This document shows, one piece after another, positions 17,257 through 25,165 of a stretch of 64,000 nt of DNA. Every line of letters begins with the position of its first letter. Within the stretch, counting starts at the first letter, position 1. The position numbers were made by a program, and so were the translations under genes. The notes under the pieces were generated by a model. It was not told the origin of the DNA. It was given only the letters and a program-made list of their open reading frames with translations, and made no database searches. The stretch comes from Lachnospiraceae bacterium (GTDB lineage Bacteria; Bacillota; Clostridia; Lachnospirales; Lachnospiraceae), in the NCBI GenBank assembly GCA_902363665.1, contig CABJAW010000015.1, positions 47,085 through 111,084 of the forward strand, read 5' to 3'.

Positions 17257-17523
17257 ATGTTTCGTTTGTGGGGAAAAATCTGGAAAGACAACCGTATGGA
17301 AAAAGACACCGTGTATGAGGAAGAGAGCGACGATACGAGAACGCACAAAATATTCCGTGGGCTGGACGAAATCTGCCATGAATTTGACCTGGGCTGTCCG
17401 ATCTGGTTGGAAAAAAATGTCAGTGAGTTCCGGCGGCACAGTAAGGTGCGGTTTTACCAGGACAGTTTCATTGAGGAGATTGAGTTTGATTATCTGGAGA
17501 TACAGGTGATCGAGGAAGGGTGA
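17257..17523 (+). CDS. small conserved protein of unknown function
   Basis: 88 residues, acidic, starting at the ATG at 17257 after GGAGGAAAGC. It has no signal peptide or membrane segment. Trp, Arg and Glu residues are evenly spread and the C-terminus (EEIEFDYLEIQVIEEG) looks like beta strand. It follows the serine hydrolase by 10 bases and ends before a strong terminator, so it is the last gene of that transcript. I do not recognise the family. Confidence 0.65.
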   Translation: MFRLWGKIWKDNRMEKDTVYEEESDDTRTHKIFRGLDEICHEFDLGCPIWLEKNVSEFRRHSKVRFYQDSFIEEIEFDYLEIQVIEEG

Positions 17524-17610
17524 AGAACTGCGAAGCGTGAAATATCACAGGAACCCTGGTTACAGGAAAATCCGGCAGGCAGTGAAATCGTATTGCGAAA
17601 GAAAAAGAAA

Positions 17611-17658
17611 GCCGCTGCCGTACAGAAGAGAAATAATCTGTGCGGCGGCGGCCTTTTC
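17611..17658 (+). terminator. strong hairpin terminator
   Basis: 15-bp stem (17611-17625 with 17638-17652, including two G-T pairs), 12-base loop, then CTTTTCT. It closes the serine hydrolase transcript. Confidence 0.8.
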
Positions 17659-17742
17659 TGTATGGCATAAGATCGAGGCGAGCTGCGAAAAATCCCCCGG
17701 AAATGAGGAGTGCCCCCGGCGTCTGGTACACCGGAGGCTATT

Positions 17743-17814
17743 ATGAAAAAATTTATCAACATGTGTAATGAAAACCACTACATCGCTGGTCTTGGAATTT
17801 CTCTCAAGAACTGA
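17743..17814 (+). CDS. possible 23-residue peptide
   Basis: A short frame reading MKKFINMCNENHYIAGLGIS plus LKN, preceded by CCGGAGGCTATT, a good ribosome binding site. It lies between the serine hydrolase terminator and the IS element and has no visible promoter. It may be a real small peptide or the remnant start of a gene lost when the IS element entered. Existence as a translated product is unproven. Confidence 0.25.
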   Translation: MKKFINMCNENHYIAGLGISLKN

Positions 17815-18167
17815 TTATACTATAACAATCATTTGTGAACAAAATATGAACAAAATGTAAACATATAGTAAAACTGCAATAAAAAAAGAAGAAAATTATA
17901 TAAAAACTATAAAAAATGCACATGCACACTTGCTTTAAAATGGTAAAGCGCTGTGCGATTAGGATAAAAGAACTTTAGGACAATAAGCGGGAATCCTCGG
18001 CAATTCAATTACCGAGATGAAAGCGCAGGATTGTGCATATCTGCACATTGAAAATAATATAATAATCTCCCAACTCTTGATATGAATGCCGTAACCGACA
18101 TATAAACAATCGAAAATATGTTCAAACATTTGTTGCATGTTTCTACCCATTATGTTATACTATATGT
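17815..18167. other. A+T-rich spacer with left end of IS element
   Basis: No gene seen. The spacer is much more A+T rich than its neighbours. It contains the subterminal hairpin CTCGGCAATT-C-AATTACCGAG (17996-18016) and, at its right end, TTGCAT (18133-18138), 17 bases, TATACT (18156-18161). That promoter would start transcription at or next to the tnpA ATG. Confidence 0.6.
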
Positions 18168-18578
18168 ATGAAAGAAAATCTAATACATTACAGGACTTGC
18201 GTGTGTAATATCAACTACCATATGGTATGGTCAGTGAAATACCGGAGAAAGATATTAAAACCAGAAATCGAAGAATATCTTCAGGAACTGGTGCAGCAGA
18301 TTGCTGAGGATAAGGGGTTTGCCGTTCATTTGTTCGAATGTGGCGAAGGTGATCATGTCCACTGCTTTGTATCAGCTCCACCAAAGCTGTCCATAACAGC
18401 AATCGTTAAGTATCTGAAGGGAATCACCGGCAGAAAACTGTTTGAACATTTTCCGGAAATAAGAAACCAGCTATGGAAGGGAGAGCTGTGGAATCATTCC
18501 TATTATGTGGAAACGATCGGATCTGTATCTGAGGAAAATATCCGCCGTTATATTGAACATCAGAGCAAGTCGTATTAA
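18168..18578 (+). CDS. tnpA: IS200-type transposase TnpA (HUH/Y1)
   Basis: 136 residues, full length for Y1 HUH transposases, which move single-stranded DNA by recognising subterminal hairpins. The HUH motif is His63-Val-His65 (GDHVHCF). The catalytic Tyr should be Tyr128 in RRYIEHQ, matching its place near position 127 in the Helicobacter IS608 enzyme. All key residues are present, so the enzyme looks active. There is no ribosome binding site before the ATG at 18168, and the promoter -10 lies so close that the message may be leaderless, which would keep expression low. Confidence 0.92.
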   Translation: MKENLIHYRTCVCNINYHMVWSVKYRRKILKPEIEEYLQELVQQIAEDKGFAVHLFECGEGDHVHCFVSAPPKLSITAIVKYLKGITGRKLFEHFPEIRNQLWKGELWNHSYYVETIGSVSEENIRRYIEHQSKSY

Positions 18579-18738
18579 TTTAACCGAGTCAAGCAAGTCC
18601 CCTGCTTCAATTGCGCGGAGCAATAAGCAGTGGGTAGGGACTTGCTTGTATCAGGAGTGGTACAAGCCACTCCTGATAAGCTGCGAAGCAGCTACTCGGT
18701 TATGAGCAAGTAGCGAAGCGGATTGCGAATATCCGCTT
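18578..18738 (+). repeat. family A palindromic repeat, 161-base copy 1
   Basis: Begins with AACCGAGT (18582) and closes that outer arm with ACTCGGTT near 18694-18701. Inside are three hairpins: AAGCAAGTCCC/GGGACTTGCTT, ATCAGGAGTGG/CCACTCCTGAT and AGCTGC/GCAGCT. A tail follows: TGAGCAAGTAGCG, then AAGCGGAT-TGCGAAT-ATCCGCTT. The copy at 49644-49804 is its exact reverse complement by eye. It lies between tnpA and tnpB. Confidence 0.9.
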
Positions 18739-18791
18739 GACAGCGGACTGTGAATACTGGTTCGCGTGACTGTCTGAAGGGGGGGAGAGGA

Positions 18792-20048
18792 ATGCTGCTG
18801 TCACATAGAACATCTGTAAAAATCCAGCCGGAATATTCCAATATCATAGGGCATATGTGTTATGCGGCTTCCAAACTCTGGAATATCTGTAACTATGAAC
18901 GTCATCATTATAAAGAACTGGGACTGGAAAAGTATCCTGACTGGTATTATCAGAAAAAAGCACATAAAGGAAATTTGTGGTACAGACAGCTTCCATCACA
19001 GACGGCTCAGGAGACCTGCAAACAGCTGGACAAGGCATGGAAATCTTTTTATGTCCTGAAAAAGACCGGAGGAATCAAAGAACCAAATCCGCCCCGTTTT
19101 AAACAGGACAATATACCTGTTACATACATGCAGATGGGGATCCGGCATGAGAAAGGTTCAGACCAGCTACGGCTGTCTCTGCCAAAGGATCTGAAAAGCT
19201 ATATGGAAGAAACATACGGGATCTGTGAAAAATTTCTATATCTTGAAAATAAGATTTTCAGGGACATGGATCGTATAAAACAGCTGCAGATCTATCCACC
19301 GGAAAACGGAACATGCGATCTTATTGTTATCTATGAGATTGAAGAGCCGGGACAGCTTTCCCAGAGTGGACATTATTTATCTATTGATCTGGGACTTCAT
19401 AATCTGATGACCTGCTATGATTCTGGAAATGGCAGGACTTTTATCCTGGGAAGAAAATATCTTTCTCTGGAAAGATATTTTCATAAAGAGATAGCCAGAG
19501 TACAGTCTGTATGGTATGCGCAGCAATCGGAAAGAGGAATAAAATATCCAAAATCATCGAAACATATTCAGAGACTTTACAGGAAAAAGCAGAATACAGT
19601 AAAGGATTACCTTCACAAAGTGACCAGATGGATTGCAGAATATTGCAGAAAAGAAGATATCCGCTGTGTGGTTGTGGGAGACATCCGGAATATCCGTAAA
19701 GAAAAAGATATGGGGCATAAGACCAACCAGAAGTTTCACGGACTGCCATATAACAGGCTGTACATCATGCTGGAATATAAACTGAAACTGTATGGAATAC
19801 AATTGATAAAACAGGAAGAAAGCTATACCAGTCAGTGCAGTCCGTTATCACCGGAAGTATCAAAAAGATATGCAGAAGCGTCAAATCGAAAAGAGCGGGG
19901 GATGTATATAACTGGCGGAGTAAGATTTAACGCAGATACAGTAGGCGCATTTAATATCCTGCGGAAATATCTTTCCGTATCGGGAAAGCAGAAGAAACTG
20001 TCCGTAACCGGACTGAAAAATTCAGAAATAATAAAAGTAGCTGTATAG
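18792..20048 (+). CDS. tnpB: TnpB-family RNA-guided nuclease / IS605 accessory protein
   Basis: 418 residues from the ATG at 18792, which follows GGGGGAGAGGA; an in-frame ATG at 18750 lacks a site. The RuvC-like blocks are SIDLGLHNL (Asp about 199), VVVGDIRN (about 297, with Gly where many TnpB proteins have the catalytic Glu) and NADTVGAFN (about 380). The usual CxxC zinc finger is absent: only TSQCSP remains, followed by ASNRKERGMYI. This matches a TnpB branch with TSQCSP...SNRKxRG rather than a random decay, but nuclease activity is uncertain. Active TnpB proteins use an RNA read from the element's right end to cut empty donor sites. It starts 54 bases after the 161-base repeat. Confidence 0.85.
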   Translation: MLLSHRTSVKIQPEYSNIIGHMCYAASKLWNICNYERHHYKELGLEKYPDWYYQKKAHKGNLWYRQLPSQTAQETCKQLDKAWKSFYVLKKTGGIKEPNPPRFKQDNIPVTYMQMGIRHEKGSDQLRLSLPKDLKSYMEETYGICEKFLYLENKIFRDMDRIKQLQIYPPENGTCDLIVIYEIEEPGQLSQSGHYLSIDLGLHNLMTCYDSGNGRTFILGRKYLSLERYFHKEIARVQSVWYAQQSERGIKYPKSSKHIQRLYRKKQNTVKDYLHKVTRWIAEYCRKEDIRCVVVGDIRNIRKEKDMGHKTNQKFHGLPYNRLYIMLEYKLKLYGIQLIKQEESYTSQCSPLSPEVSKRYAEASNRKERGMYITGGVRFNADTVGAFNILRKYLSVSGKQKKLSVTGLKNSEIIKVAV

Positions 20049-20150
20049 CCGAAAGGTAAGCAGTATTGGTGTCATGGACGCACCCTGAAAAAAGGCGGTA
20101 TCCCGCCATATTTCAGATGCTCTGGCAACTTAGTTGCCGAGTAGTTCACA
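20049..20150 (+). ncRNA. predicted right-end guide (omega) RNA region of TnpB
   Basis: In IS605 elements the guide RNA scaffold spans the end of tnpB and the right end. Here the stretch after the tnpB stop carries GGCGG-TATC-CCGCC (near 20093-20106) and the right-end hairpin at 20120-20141. The guide would be read from the DNA just downstream. Position is inferred from the family only. Confidence 0.35.
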
Positions 20151-20207
20151 GAAAAACAGGTTTCTTTTCGGCAGTATTTGTAGTAAAATAAACACGGATA
20201 TAGGCTT

Positions 20208-20285
20208 CAAACGAGCCAGGCAAGTGTGCTGCTTTTACTCGAAGGGCAAAAAGCAGCAGAAGAATTGTCTGACTCGGTTAAAAAA
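20208..20285 (+). repeat. family A-like hairpin with different interior
   Basis: Ends in GACTCGGTTAAA as the 161-base copies do in their outer arm. It contains TGCTGCTTTT (20227-20236) perfectly paired with AAAAGCAGCA (20249-20258). It lies 22 bases before deoD and could attenuate or shield that transcript. Confidence 0.55.
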
Positions 20286-20306
20286 TAAGAAAAGGAGAAT
20301 TTTATT

Positions 20307-21017
20307 ATGAGTAATATACCAACACCGCATATCACGGCAAAAGAGGGAGATTTCGCCAGAACCGTGCTGATGCCGGGCGATCCGCTCCGGGCAAAATATA
20401 TCGCAGAGAATTTTCTGACAGATGCTGTACTGGTAAATAATGTCCGTGGCGTAAACGGCTACACCGGGATGTACAACGGCAAACGCGTATCTGTCATGGC
20501 CAGTGGAATGGGTATGCCATCCATGGGAATTTATTCCTATGAGCTGTTTAAATTTTATGATGTAGACAACATTATCCGAATCGGTACGGCCGGTTCCCTG
20601 CAGCCGGATCTGAAGATCCGTGATCTTGCAATTGCAATGGGCGCCTGCACGGATTCCAACTATGCGGCGCAGTATGAGCTTCCAGGGACCTTTGCACCGA
20701 TCGCATCGTTTGATCTTCTGCGCAAGGCAGTTGACCAGGCAGAAAAAATGGGCAATGTCGGCTATAAAGTAGGAAATGTGGCAAGCTCTGATGTGTTCTA
20801 CAGCGAGAGACCGACGATGGAAGCATGGCAGAAGATGGGAGTGCTGGCGGTAGAGATGGAGACAGCTGCCCTTTACATGAACGCAGCCCGCACCGGTAAA
20901 AATGCCCTGACGATCTGCACGATCTCTGACAGCCTTGTAACCGGTGAAGTCACAACCTCCGAAGAGCGCCAGACCAGCTTCGCAGACATGATGAAAGTAG
21001 CCCTGGAAATCGCATAA
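20307..21017 (+). CDS. deoD: purine-nucleoside phosphorylase (DeoD type)
   Basis: 236 residues, the normal length for hexameric DeoD. It splits purine (deoxy)nucleosides with phosphate, giving base and (deoxy)ribose 1-phosphate. Family blocks include MPGDPLRAKYIAENF (phosphate site), RIGTAGSL, AVEMETAALY (Glu that binds the ribose hydroxyls) and SDSL near residue 204 (catalytic Asp). The start at 20307 follows AAAAGGAGAATTTTATT. It is a single gene; a possible -10 (TAAAAT at 20184-20189) has only a weak -35. Its stop codon lies inside the outer arm of the palindrome that follows. Confidence 0.95.
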   Translation: MSNIPTPHITAKEGDFARTVLMPGDPLRAKYIAENFLTDAVLVNNVRGVNGYTGMYNGKRVSVMASGMGMPSMGIYSYELFKFYDVDNIIRIGTAGSLQPDLKIRDLAIAMGACTDSNYAAQYELPGTFAPIASFDLLRKAVDQAEKMGNVGYKVGNVASSDVFYSERPTMEAWQKMGVLAVEMETAALYMNAARTGKNALTICTISDSLVTGEVTTSEERQTSFADMMKVALEIA

Positions 21018-21097
21018 GGAGGGAATCTCATAAGGAGGGACCCGCTTGCGGGAGGATCCCTTATGAGCGCCCGCTTGCGGGAGGATGCCTTATGCGC
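21011..21097 (+). repeat. family D nested palindrome with two tandem units
   Basis: Two near-identical units (21041-21069 and 21070-21097) each contain CCCGC-TT-GCGGG followed by GAGGAT and CCTTATG. They lie inside two nested arms: CGCATAAGG (21011-21019) with CCTTATGCG (21088-21096), and CTCATAAGG with CCTTATGAG inside. The deoD stop is in the left outer arm. It could act as a terminator despite lacking a T run. A related single copy is at 56063-56101. Confidence 0.75.
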
Positions 21098-21155
21098 TTG
21101 CGTCCGGTAAGAAAGCTCATTTATTTTATAAAGAAATATGTACGGGAGCGTGACA

Positions 21156-22883
21156 ATGGAAAACAAGGACAAATTCCTGGAAATTGAAGAAAAAAAAGAT
21201 GAAGCAGGACTTGGAAATCCGGAGGAGCTGAAGCGCACGGTCTGCGTGATCGGCCACAAAAATCCGGATACTGATTCCATCTGCGCCGCAATTTCCTATG
21301 CGTATCTGAAAAACTCAAAGGAGAGAGGATTTCATTACGTGCCGGTGCGGGCAGGCCAGATCAGTGCGGAAACCCAGTATGTGCTGGAGCATTTTCAGGT
21401 GGAGCCGCCGGTATTTCTCGACAACATCGGGACGCGTGTCAAAGATATGGCAATCCGGCAGGTGCCGGGTGTGCGGAGCAACATTTCTCTGAAAAATGCA
21501 TGGAATCTCATGATGACGCAGAATGTGTTCACACTTCCGATTACAAACGAAGAAAATCAGCTGAAGGGGCTGATCACGGTCAACGATATTGCAAAGTCCT
21601 ACATGGAAGAGTATGACAGTGCAATCGTGTCCGTGGCAAAGACACCATACCGCAATATTCTCGAGACGCTGGATGCGGAGATGGTCGTCGGAGATGAGGA
21701 GGGTTATTTTGATCAGGGAAAGGTTGTGATCGCGGCGGCCAACCCGGATGTCATGGAGAATTATATTGAAGAGCATGACATGGTCATTCTGGGCAATCGC
21801 TACGAATCACAGCTTTGTGCGATCGAAATGCAGGCAGGCTGTATCGTTGTGTGTCTCGGCGCACCGGTATCAAGAACGATCCAGCGGCTGGCACGTGACC
21901 GTAACTGCTCGATCATCGTGACACCGCTTGATACGTATGCTGTAGCGCGGCTGATCAACCAGAGCATGCCGGTTGATTTCTTTATGAGAAAAGAAAGCCT
22001 TCAGACATTCCGTCTGGGCGATTATACAGAGATTATCCGTGATGTCATGTCAAAAAAACGTTACCGCGACTTCCCGATCCTTGATCAGGCCGGTAAGTAT
22101 GTGGGAATGATCTCCAGACGTAATCTTCTCGGTGTGCGCAAGCGAGGCCTGATCCTGGTTGACCACAATGAGGTATCGCAGGCGGTAGACAACGTGCTTG
22201 ACGCAGAGATCATGGAGATTATCGACCATCACAGACTCGGTTCGCTGGAAACGATGTCGCCGGTTTATTTCCGCAATCAGCCGGTAGGCTGTACGTGTAC
22301 GATCATCTATCAGGTGTATCAGGAGCAGGGAGTGGAGATCCCACCGAAGATTGCCGGACTGATGTGCTCGGCGATCATTTCCGATACCCTGCTGTTCCGT
22401 TCTCCGACGTGCACGCCAATGGATATCAATGCAGCACAGAATCTGGCGCAGATCGCACAGATCGAGTGTGACAGCTATGCGCGCAGCATGTTTGCGGCGG
22501 GCAGCGATCTTGGAAGCCGGACACCGGAAGAAATTTTTTATCAGGATTTCAAAAAATTTGAATTTGGTGACTGGAATATCGGAATCGGCCAGATCACCTC
22601 GATGAGTATGGAAGAGCTGGAAACGATCAAACAGCGCCTGATGCCCTACATGGAAAAGGTATTTGCAGAGCATGATACGGATATGATGTTCTTCATGCTT
22701 ACTGACATCATCGAGGAGTCAACGGAGCTTCTGTGCTACGGCAAGGGTGCGGATGAGCTGGTAGAAGAAGCCTTCCACCAGAAAGTGACGAACAACTGTG
22801 CACCGCTGCCTGGCGTCGTATCCCGTAAAAAGCAGCTTGTGCCGTCCTTTATGGCGGCGATCAACCGCATGAGTGAGGTGTAA
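21156..22883 (+). CDS. ppaC: manganese-dependent inorganic pyrophosphatase with CBS and DRTGG domains
   Basis: 575 residues from the ATG at 21156 (GGGAGCG upstream). Family II pyrophosphatases hydrolyse pyrophosphate to two phosphates. The DHH part is split: the N-terminal block has VIGHKNPDTDS (metal ligands), then an insert of about 240 residues with a CBS pair (MMTQNVFTLPITN, GLITVNDI; PILDQAGKYVGMISRRN) around a DRTGG domain. The DHH part then resumes with IIDHHRLG. The C-terminal DHHA2 domain ends in SRKKQLVPS, which binds pyrophosphate. CBS inserts make such enzymes respond to adenine nucleotides. The flavin reductase gene follows after 5 bases. Confidence 0.93.
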   Translation: MENKDKFLEIEEKKDEAGLGNPEELKRTVCVIGHKNPDTDSICAAISYAYLKNSKERGFHYVPVRAGQISAETQYVLEHFQVEPPVFLDNIGTRVKDMAIRQVPGVRSNISLKNAWNLMMTQNVFTLPITNEENQLKGLITVNDIAKSYMEEYDSAIVSVAKTPYRNILETLDAEMVVGDEEGYFDQGKVVIAAANPDVMENYIEEHDMVILGNRYESQLCAIEMQAGCIVVCLGAPVSRTIQRLARDRNCSIIVTPLDTYAVARLINQSMPVDFFMRKESLQTFRLGDYTEIIRDVMSKKRYRDFPILDQAGKYVGMISRRNLLGVRKRGLILVDHNEVSQAVDNVLDAEIMEIIDHHRLGSLETMSPVYFRNQPVGCTCTIIYQVYQEQGVEIPPKIAGLMCSAIISDTLLFRSPTCTPMDINAAQNLAQIAQIECDSYARSMFAAGSDLGSRTPEEIFYQDFKKFEFGDWNIGIGQITSMSMEELETIKQRLMPYMEKVFAEHDTDMMFFMLTDIIEESTELLCYGKGADELVEEAFHQKVTNNCAPLPGVVSRKKQLVPSFMAAINRMSEV

Positions 22884-22888
22884 AAGAA

Positions 22889-23455
22889 ATGGCAAAAGAA
22901 ATCTGGAGACCGGGCAATATGCTCTATCCGCTTCCGGCTGTGATGGTGAGCTGTCAGAAGCCGGAGGAAAAGCCGAATATCATCACTGTGGCGTGGACCG
23001 GTACGATCTGCAGCTCTCCTGCAATGGTATCGATCTCAGTTCGGCCGGAGCGATATTCCTACCATATAATAAAAGAAACGGGTGAGTTTGTAATCAATCT
23101 CACGACAGAAAAACTGGCGTACGCTACCGACTACTGCGGCGTGCGTTCCGGAAAAGATGTGGATAAGTTTAAGGAAATGCATTTGACACCAGGCAGATGC
23201 GAGGGTGTGAATGCACCGCTGATCGAGGAAAGCCCGGTGAATATCGGCTGCCGTGTGAAACAGGTACTTGAACTTGGTTCCCATCATATGTTTATCGCGG
23301 ATGTGGTGTCGGTGGAAGTTGACGGCGCCTATATGGATCAAAAGGGCAAATTTGATCTGAACCGCGCGGGTCTGATGGTATATTCTCACGGAGAATACTT
23401 TGGGCTTGGCAAAAAGCTTGGAACGTTTGGTTACAGTGTAAGGCGGAAAAAGTAA
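22889..23455 (+). CDS. flavin reductase family protein (FMN-binding split barrel)
   Basis: 188 residues. The opening WRPGNMLYPLPAVMVSC and the segment NIITVAWTGTICSSPAMVSISVRP are typical of the split-barrel flavin reductase-like group that binds FMN and moves electrons from NAD(P)H to an unknown acceptor. HDxxG-type catalytic blocks are not obvious, so the partner cannot be named. It starts 5 bases after the pyrophosphatase stop (AAAGAA as a weak ribosome binding site), so the two genes are coupled. No terminator is clear before the murA promoter. Confidence 0.85.
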   Translation: MAKEIWRPGNMLYPLPAVMVSCQKPEEKPNIITVAWTGTICSSPAMVSISVRPERYSYHIIKETGEFVINLTTEKLAYATDYCGVRSGKDVDKFKEMHLTPGRCEGVNAPLIEESPVNIGCRVKQVLELGSHHMFIADVVSVEVDGAYMDQKGKFDLNRAGLMVYSHGEYFGLGKKLGTFGYSVRRKK

Positions 23456-23504
23456 CAAATGTTGGGTAAAAATAACCAAAAAATGTCTAAATCTTTAATT
23501 TTTG

Positions 23505-23532
23505 TTTACAAACGGGCAGAATGTGTTATACT
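23505..23532 (+). promoter_or_regulatory. murA promoter and GC-rich leader
   Basis: TTTACA (23505-23510), 16 bases, TATACT (23527-23532). The early leader holds CCGCAGAGGGGGCGG (near 23562-23576). A similar CCGCAGGGGCGG string lies at the same place in the leader before 32901. Confidence 0.6.
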
Positions 23533-23617
23533 TTACAGATAGATTATTAGCTGAGAGTATGTCCGCAGAGGGGGCGGCTATTCACGGCGGAGTATAAAGA
23601 AACGATAGAGGTGTCCT

Positions 23618-24910
23618 ATGGAACAGTATATTATCAGAGGCGGCAATCCGCTGGCAGGCGAAGTCGAGATCAGCGGTGCGAAAAATGCGGCGCTCGGTAT
23701 TCTGGCAGCTGCAATAATGACGGATGATACGGTACTGATTGAAAATCTGCCGGACGTTCGAGATATCAACGTACTCCTTGAGGCGATGGAAAGCATTGGC
23801 GTCAGGGTAGAGCGGATTACAAGACATGCGGTTATGATGAACAGTGAGAATATCGGAGAGGTAAGCGTGGATTACGACTATATCAAGCGGATCCGTGCTT
23901 CCTATTATCTGATTGGTGCACTGCTTGGCAAATATAAAAAGGCGGAGGTGCCGCTTCCGGGCGGATGCAACATCGGCAGCCGGCCGATCGACCTCCACAT
24001 CAAAGGCTTCCGTGCACTCGGAGCCAAAGTAGATATCCGAAACGGATTCATTGTGGCGCAGGCAGATCATCTGCGTGGCAGCCATATTTTCCTTGATACC
24101 GTTTCCGTCGGTGCGACGATCAATATCATGATGGCGGCATCGATGGCGGAGGGGTATACCATCATTGAGAACTGTGCGCGTGAACCGCATGTGGTTGATG
24201 TGGCAAACTTCTTAAACAGCATGGGAGCAAATATCAAGGGCGCAGGTACGGATGTGATTCGTATCCGCGGCGTACAGAAACTGCACCGTACGGAATATTC
24301 CGTTATCCCGGATCAGATTGAGGCCGGTACGTTTATGTTTGCCGCTGCGGCGACAAAAGGCGATATTACCGTGAAAAATGTCATTCCGAAGCATCTTGAA
24401 GCGACGACGGCGAAGCTGCTTGAGATCGGCTGTGAGGTGGAAGAGTTTGACAATGCGGTTCGTGTGGTGGCATCCAAACGTCTTTGCAGCACGAATGTCA
24501 AGACGCTGCCGTATCCAGGTTATCCGACGGATATGCAGCCGCAGATCGGTGTGGCGCTGGCACTTGCAAAGGGGACCAGTATTGTAACGGAGAGTATTTT
24601 TGAAAATCGCTTTAAATATATGGACGAGCTGACCCGGATGGGCGCCGTGGTGCGTGTGGAAGGAAACACCGCGATCATCACCGGTGTGGAAAAGCTTTCC
24701 GGCGCAAGAGTGAGCGCTCCGGATCTGCGTGCAGGCGCGGCGCTTGTGATTGCAGGACTGGCGGCGGACGGTATCACGACGATCGACGATATTGTCTATA
24801 TCCAGCGTGGATATGAACTGTTTGACGAGAAGCTGCGCAGCCTTGGGGCTGAGATCGAGATGGTACACAGTGAAAAAGAGGCACAGAAGTTTCGGCTTCG
24901 CTGCGGCTGA
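23618..24910 (+). CDS. murA: UDP-N-acetylglucosamine 1-carboxyvinyltransferase
   Basis: 430 residues, full length. It transfers enolpyruvate from PEP to UDP-GlcNAc, the first committed step of peptidoglycan synthesis in the cytoplasm. The active-site Cys is in LPGGCNIGSRP near residue 117. Other blocks are ISGAKNAALGILAAAIM at the N-terminus, the catalytic Asp region in IPDQIEAGTFMFAAA and TDMQPQ near residue 310. GAGGTGTCCT precedes the ATG. It is a single gene with its own promoter. Clostridia often carry a second copy (murAB), and I cannot tell which this is. Confidence 0.96.
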   Translation: MEQYIIRGGNPLAGEVEISGAKNAALGILAAAIMTDDTVLIENLPDVRDINVLLEAMESIGVRVERITRHAVMMNSENIGEVSVDYDYIKRIRASYYLIGALLGKYKKAEVPLPGGCNIGSRPIDLHIKGFRALGAKVDIRNGFIVAQADHLRGSHIFLDTVSVGATINIMMAASMAEGYTIIENCAREPHVVDVANFLNSMGANIKGAGTDVIRIRGVQKLHRTEYSVIPDQIEAGTFMFAAAATKGDITVKNVIPKHLEATTAKLLEIGCEVEEFDNAVRVVASKRLCSTNVKTLPYPGYPTDMQPQIGVALALAKGTSIVTESIFENRFKYMDELTRMGAVVRVEGNTAIITGVEKLSGARVSAPDLRAGAALVIAGLAADGITTIDDIVYIQRGYELFDEKLRSLGAEIEMVHSEKEAQKFRLRCG

Positions 24911-24936
24911 GGAGAAGCTGGGCAGCTGATTTCTAT

Positions 24937-25165
24937 GTTATTTAATAAACTGTTCAGAGCCAGGCAAAATTTCATAAAACAGGCGGAAAATGCTTGCATT
25001 TTAACCGAATAAACTGCGAGGCAGTTATTCGGTTATGAGCAAGTAGCGAAAGCGGATTGCGAATATCTGCTTGATTTCTGTTTTTGAAATTTTATTTGGC
25101 GGATACGCCACACCGACGAAATGCGTAGCATTTTGGAGGTTGGCTCTGAACAGTTACGTTATTTA
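24937..25165. repeat. family B MITE-like element interrupted by a family A repeat
   Basis: Ends with inverted AACTGTTCAGAGCCA (24948-24962) and TGGCTCTGAACAGTT (25141-25155). An 8-base direct repeat GTTATTTA flanks it (24937-24944 and 25158-25165), as expected for a target duplication. Compared with the intact copy at 55100-55241 it carries about 75 extra bases (roughly 25000-25077). These consist of the palindrome AACCGAATAAACTGC/GCAGTTATTCGGTT and the family A tail, nested near its middle. Confidence 0.85.

Larger units (their letters stand above)
17985..20150 (+). mobile_element. IS200/IS605-family insertion sequence (tnpA + tnpB)
   Basis: Two genes in the same orientation: an IS200-type tyrosine transposase and a TnpB. 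Related subterminal hairpins occur at both ends: CTCGGCAATT-C-AATTACCGAG at 17996-18016 and CTCTGGCAACT-T-AGTTGCCGAG at 20120-20141. Boundaries are approximate because this family leaves no target duplication. An unusual 161-base palindromic repeat lies between the two genes. Confidence 0.75.

Noticed and set aside
21041..21097. Two direct repeats of 28-29 bases considered as a CRISPR array
   Set aside because: Only two units with no spacers between them and no cas genes nearby; they are part of a nested palindrome.
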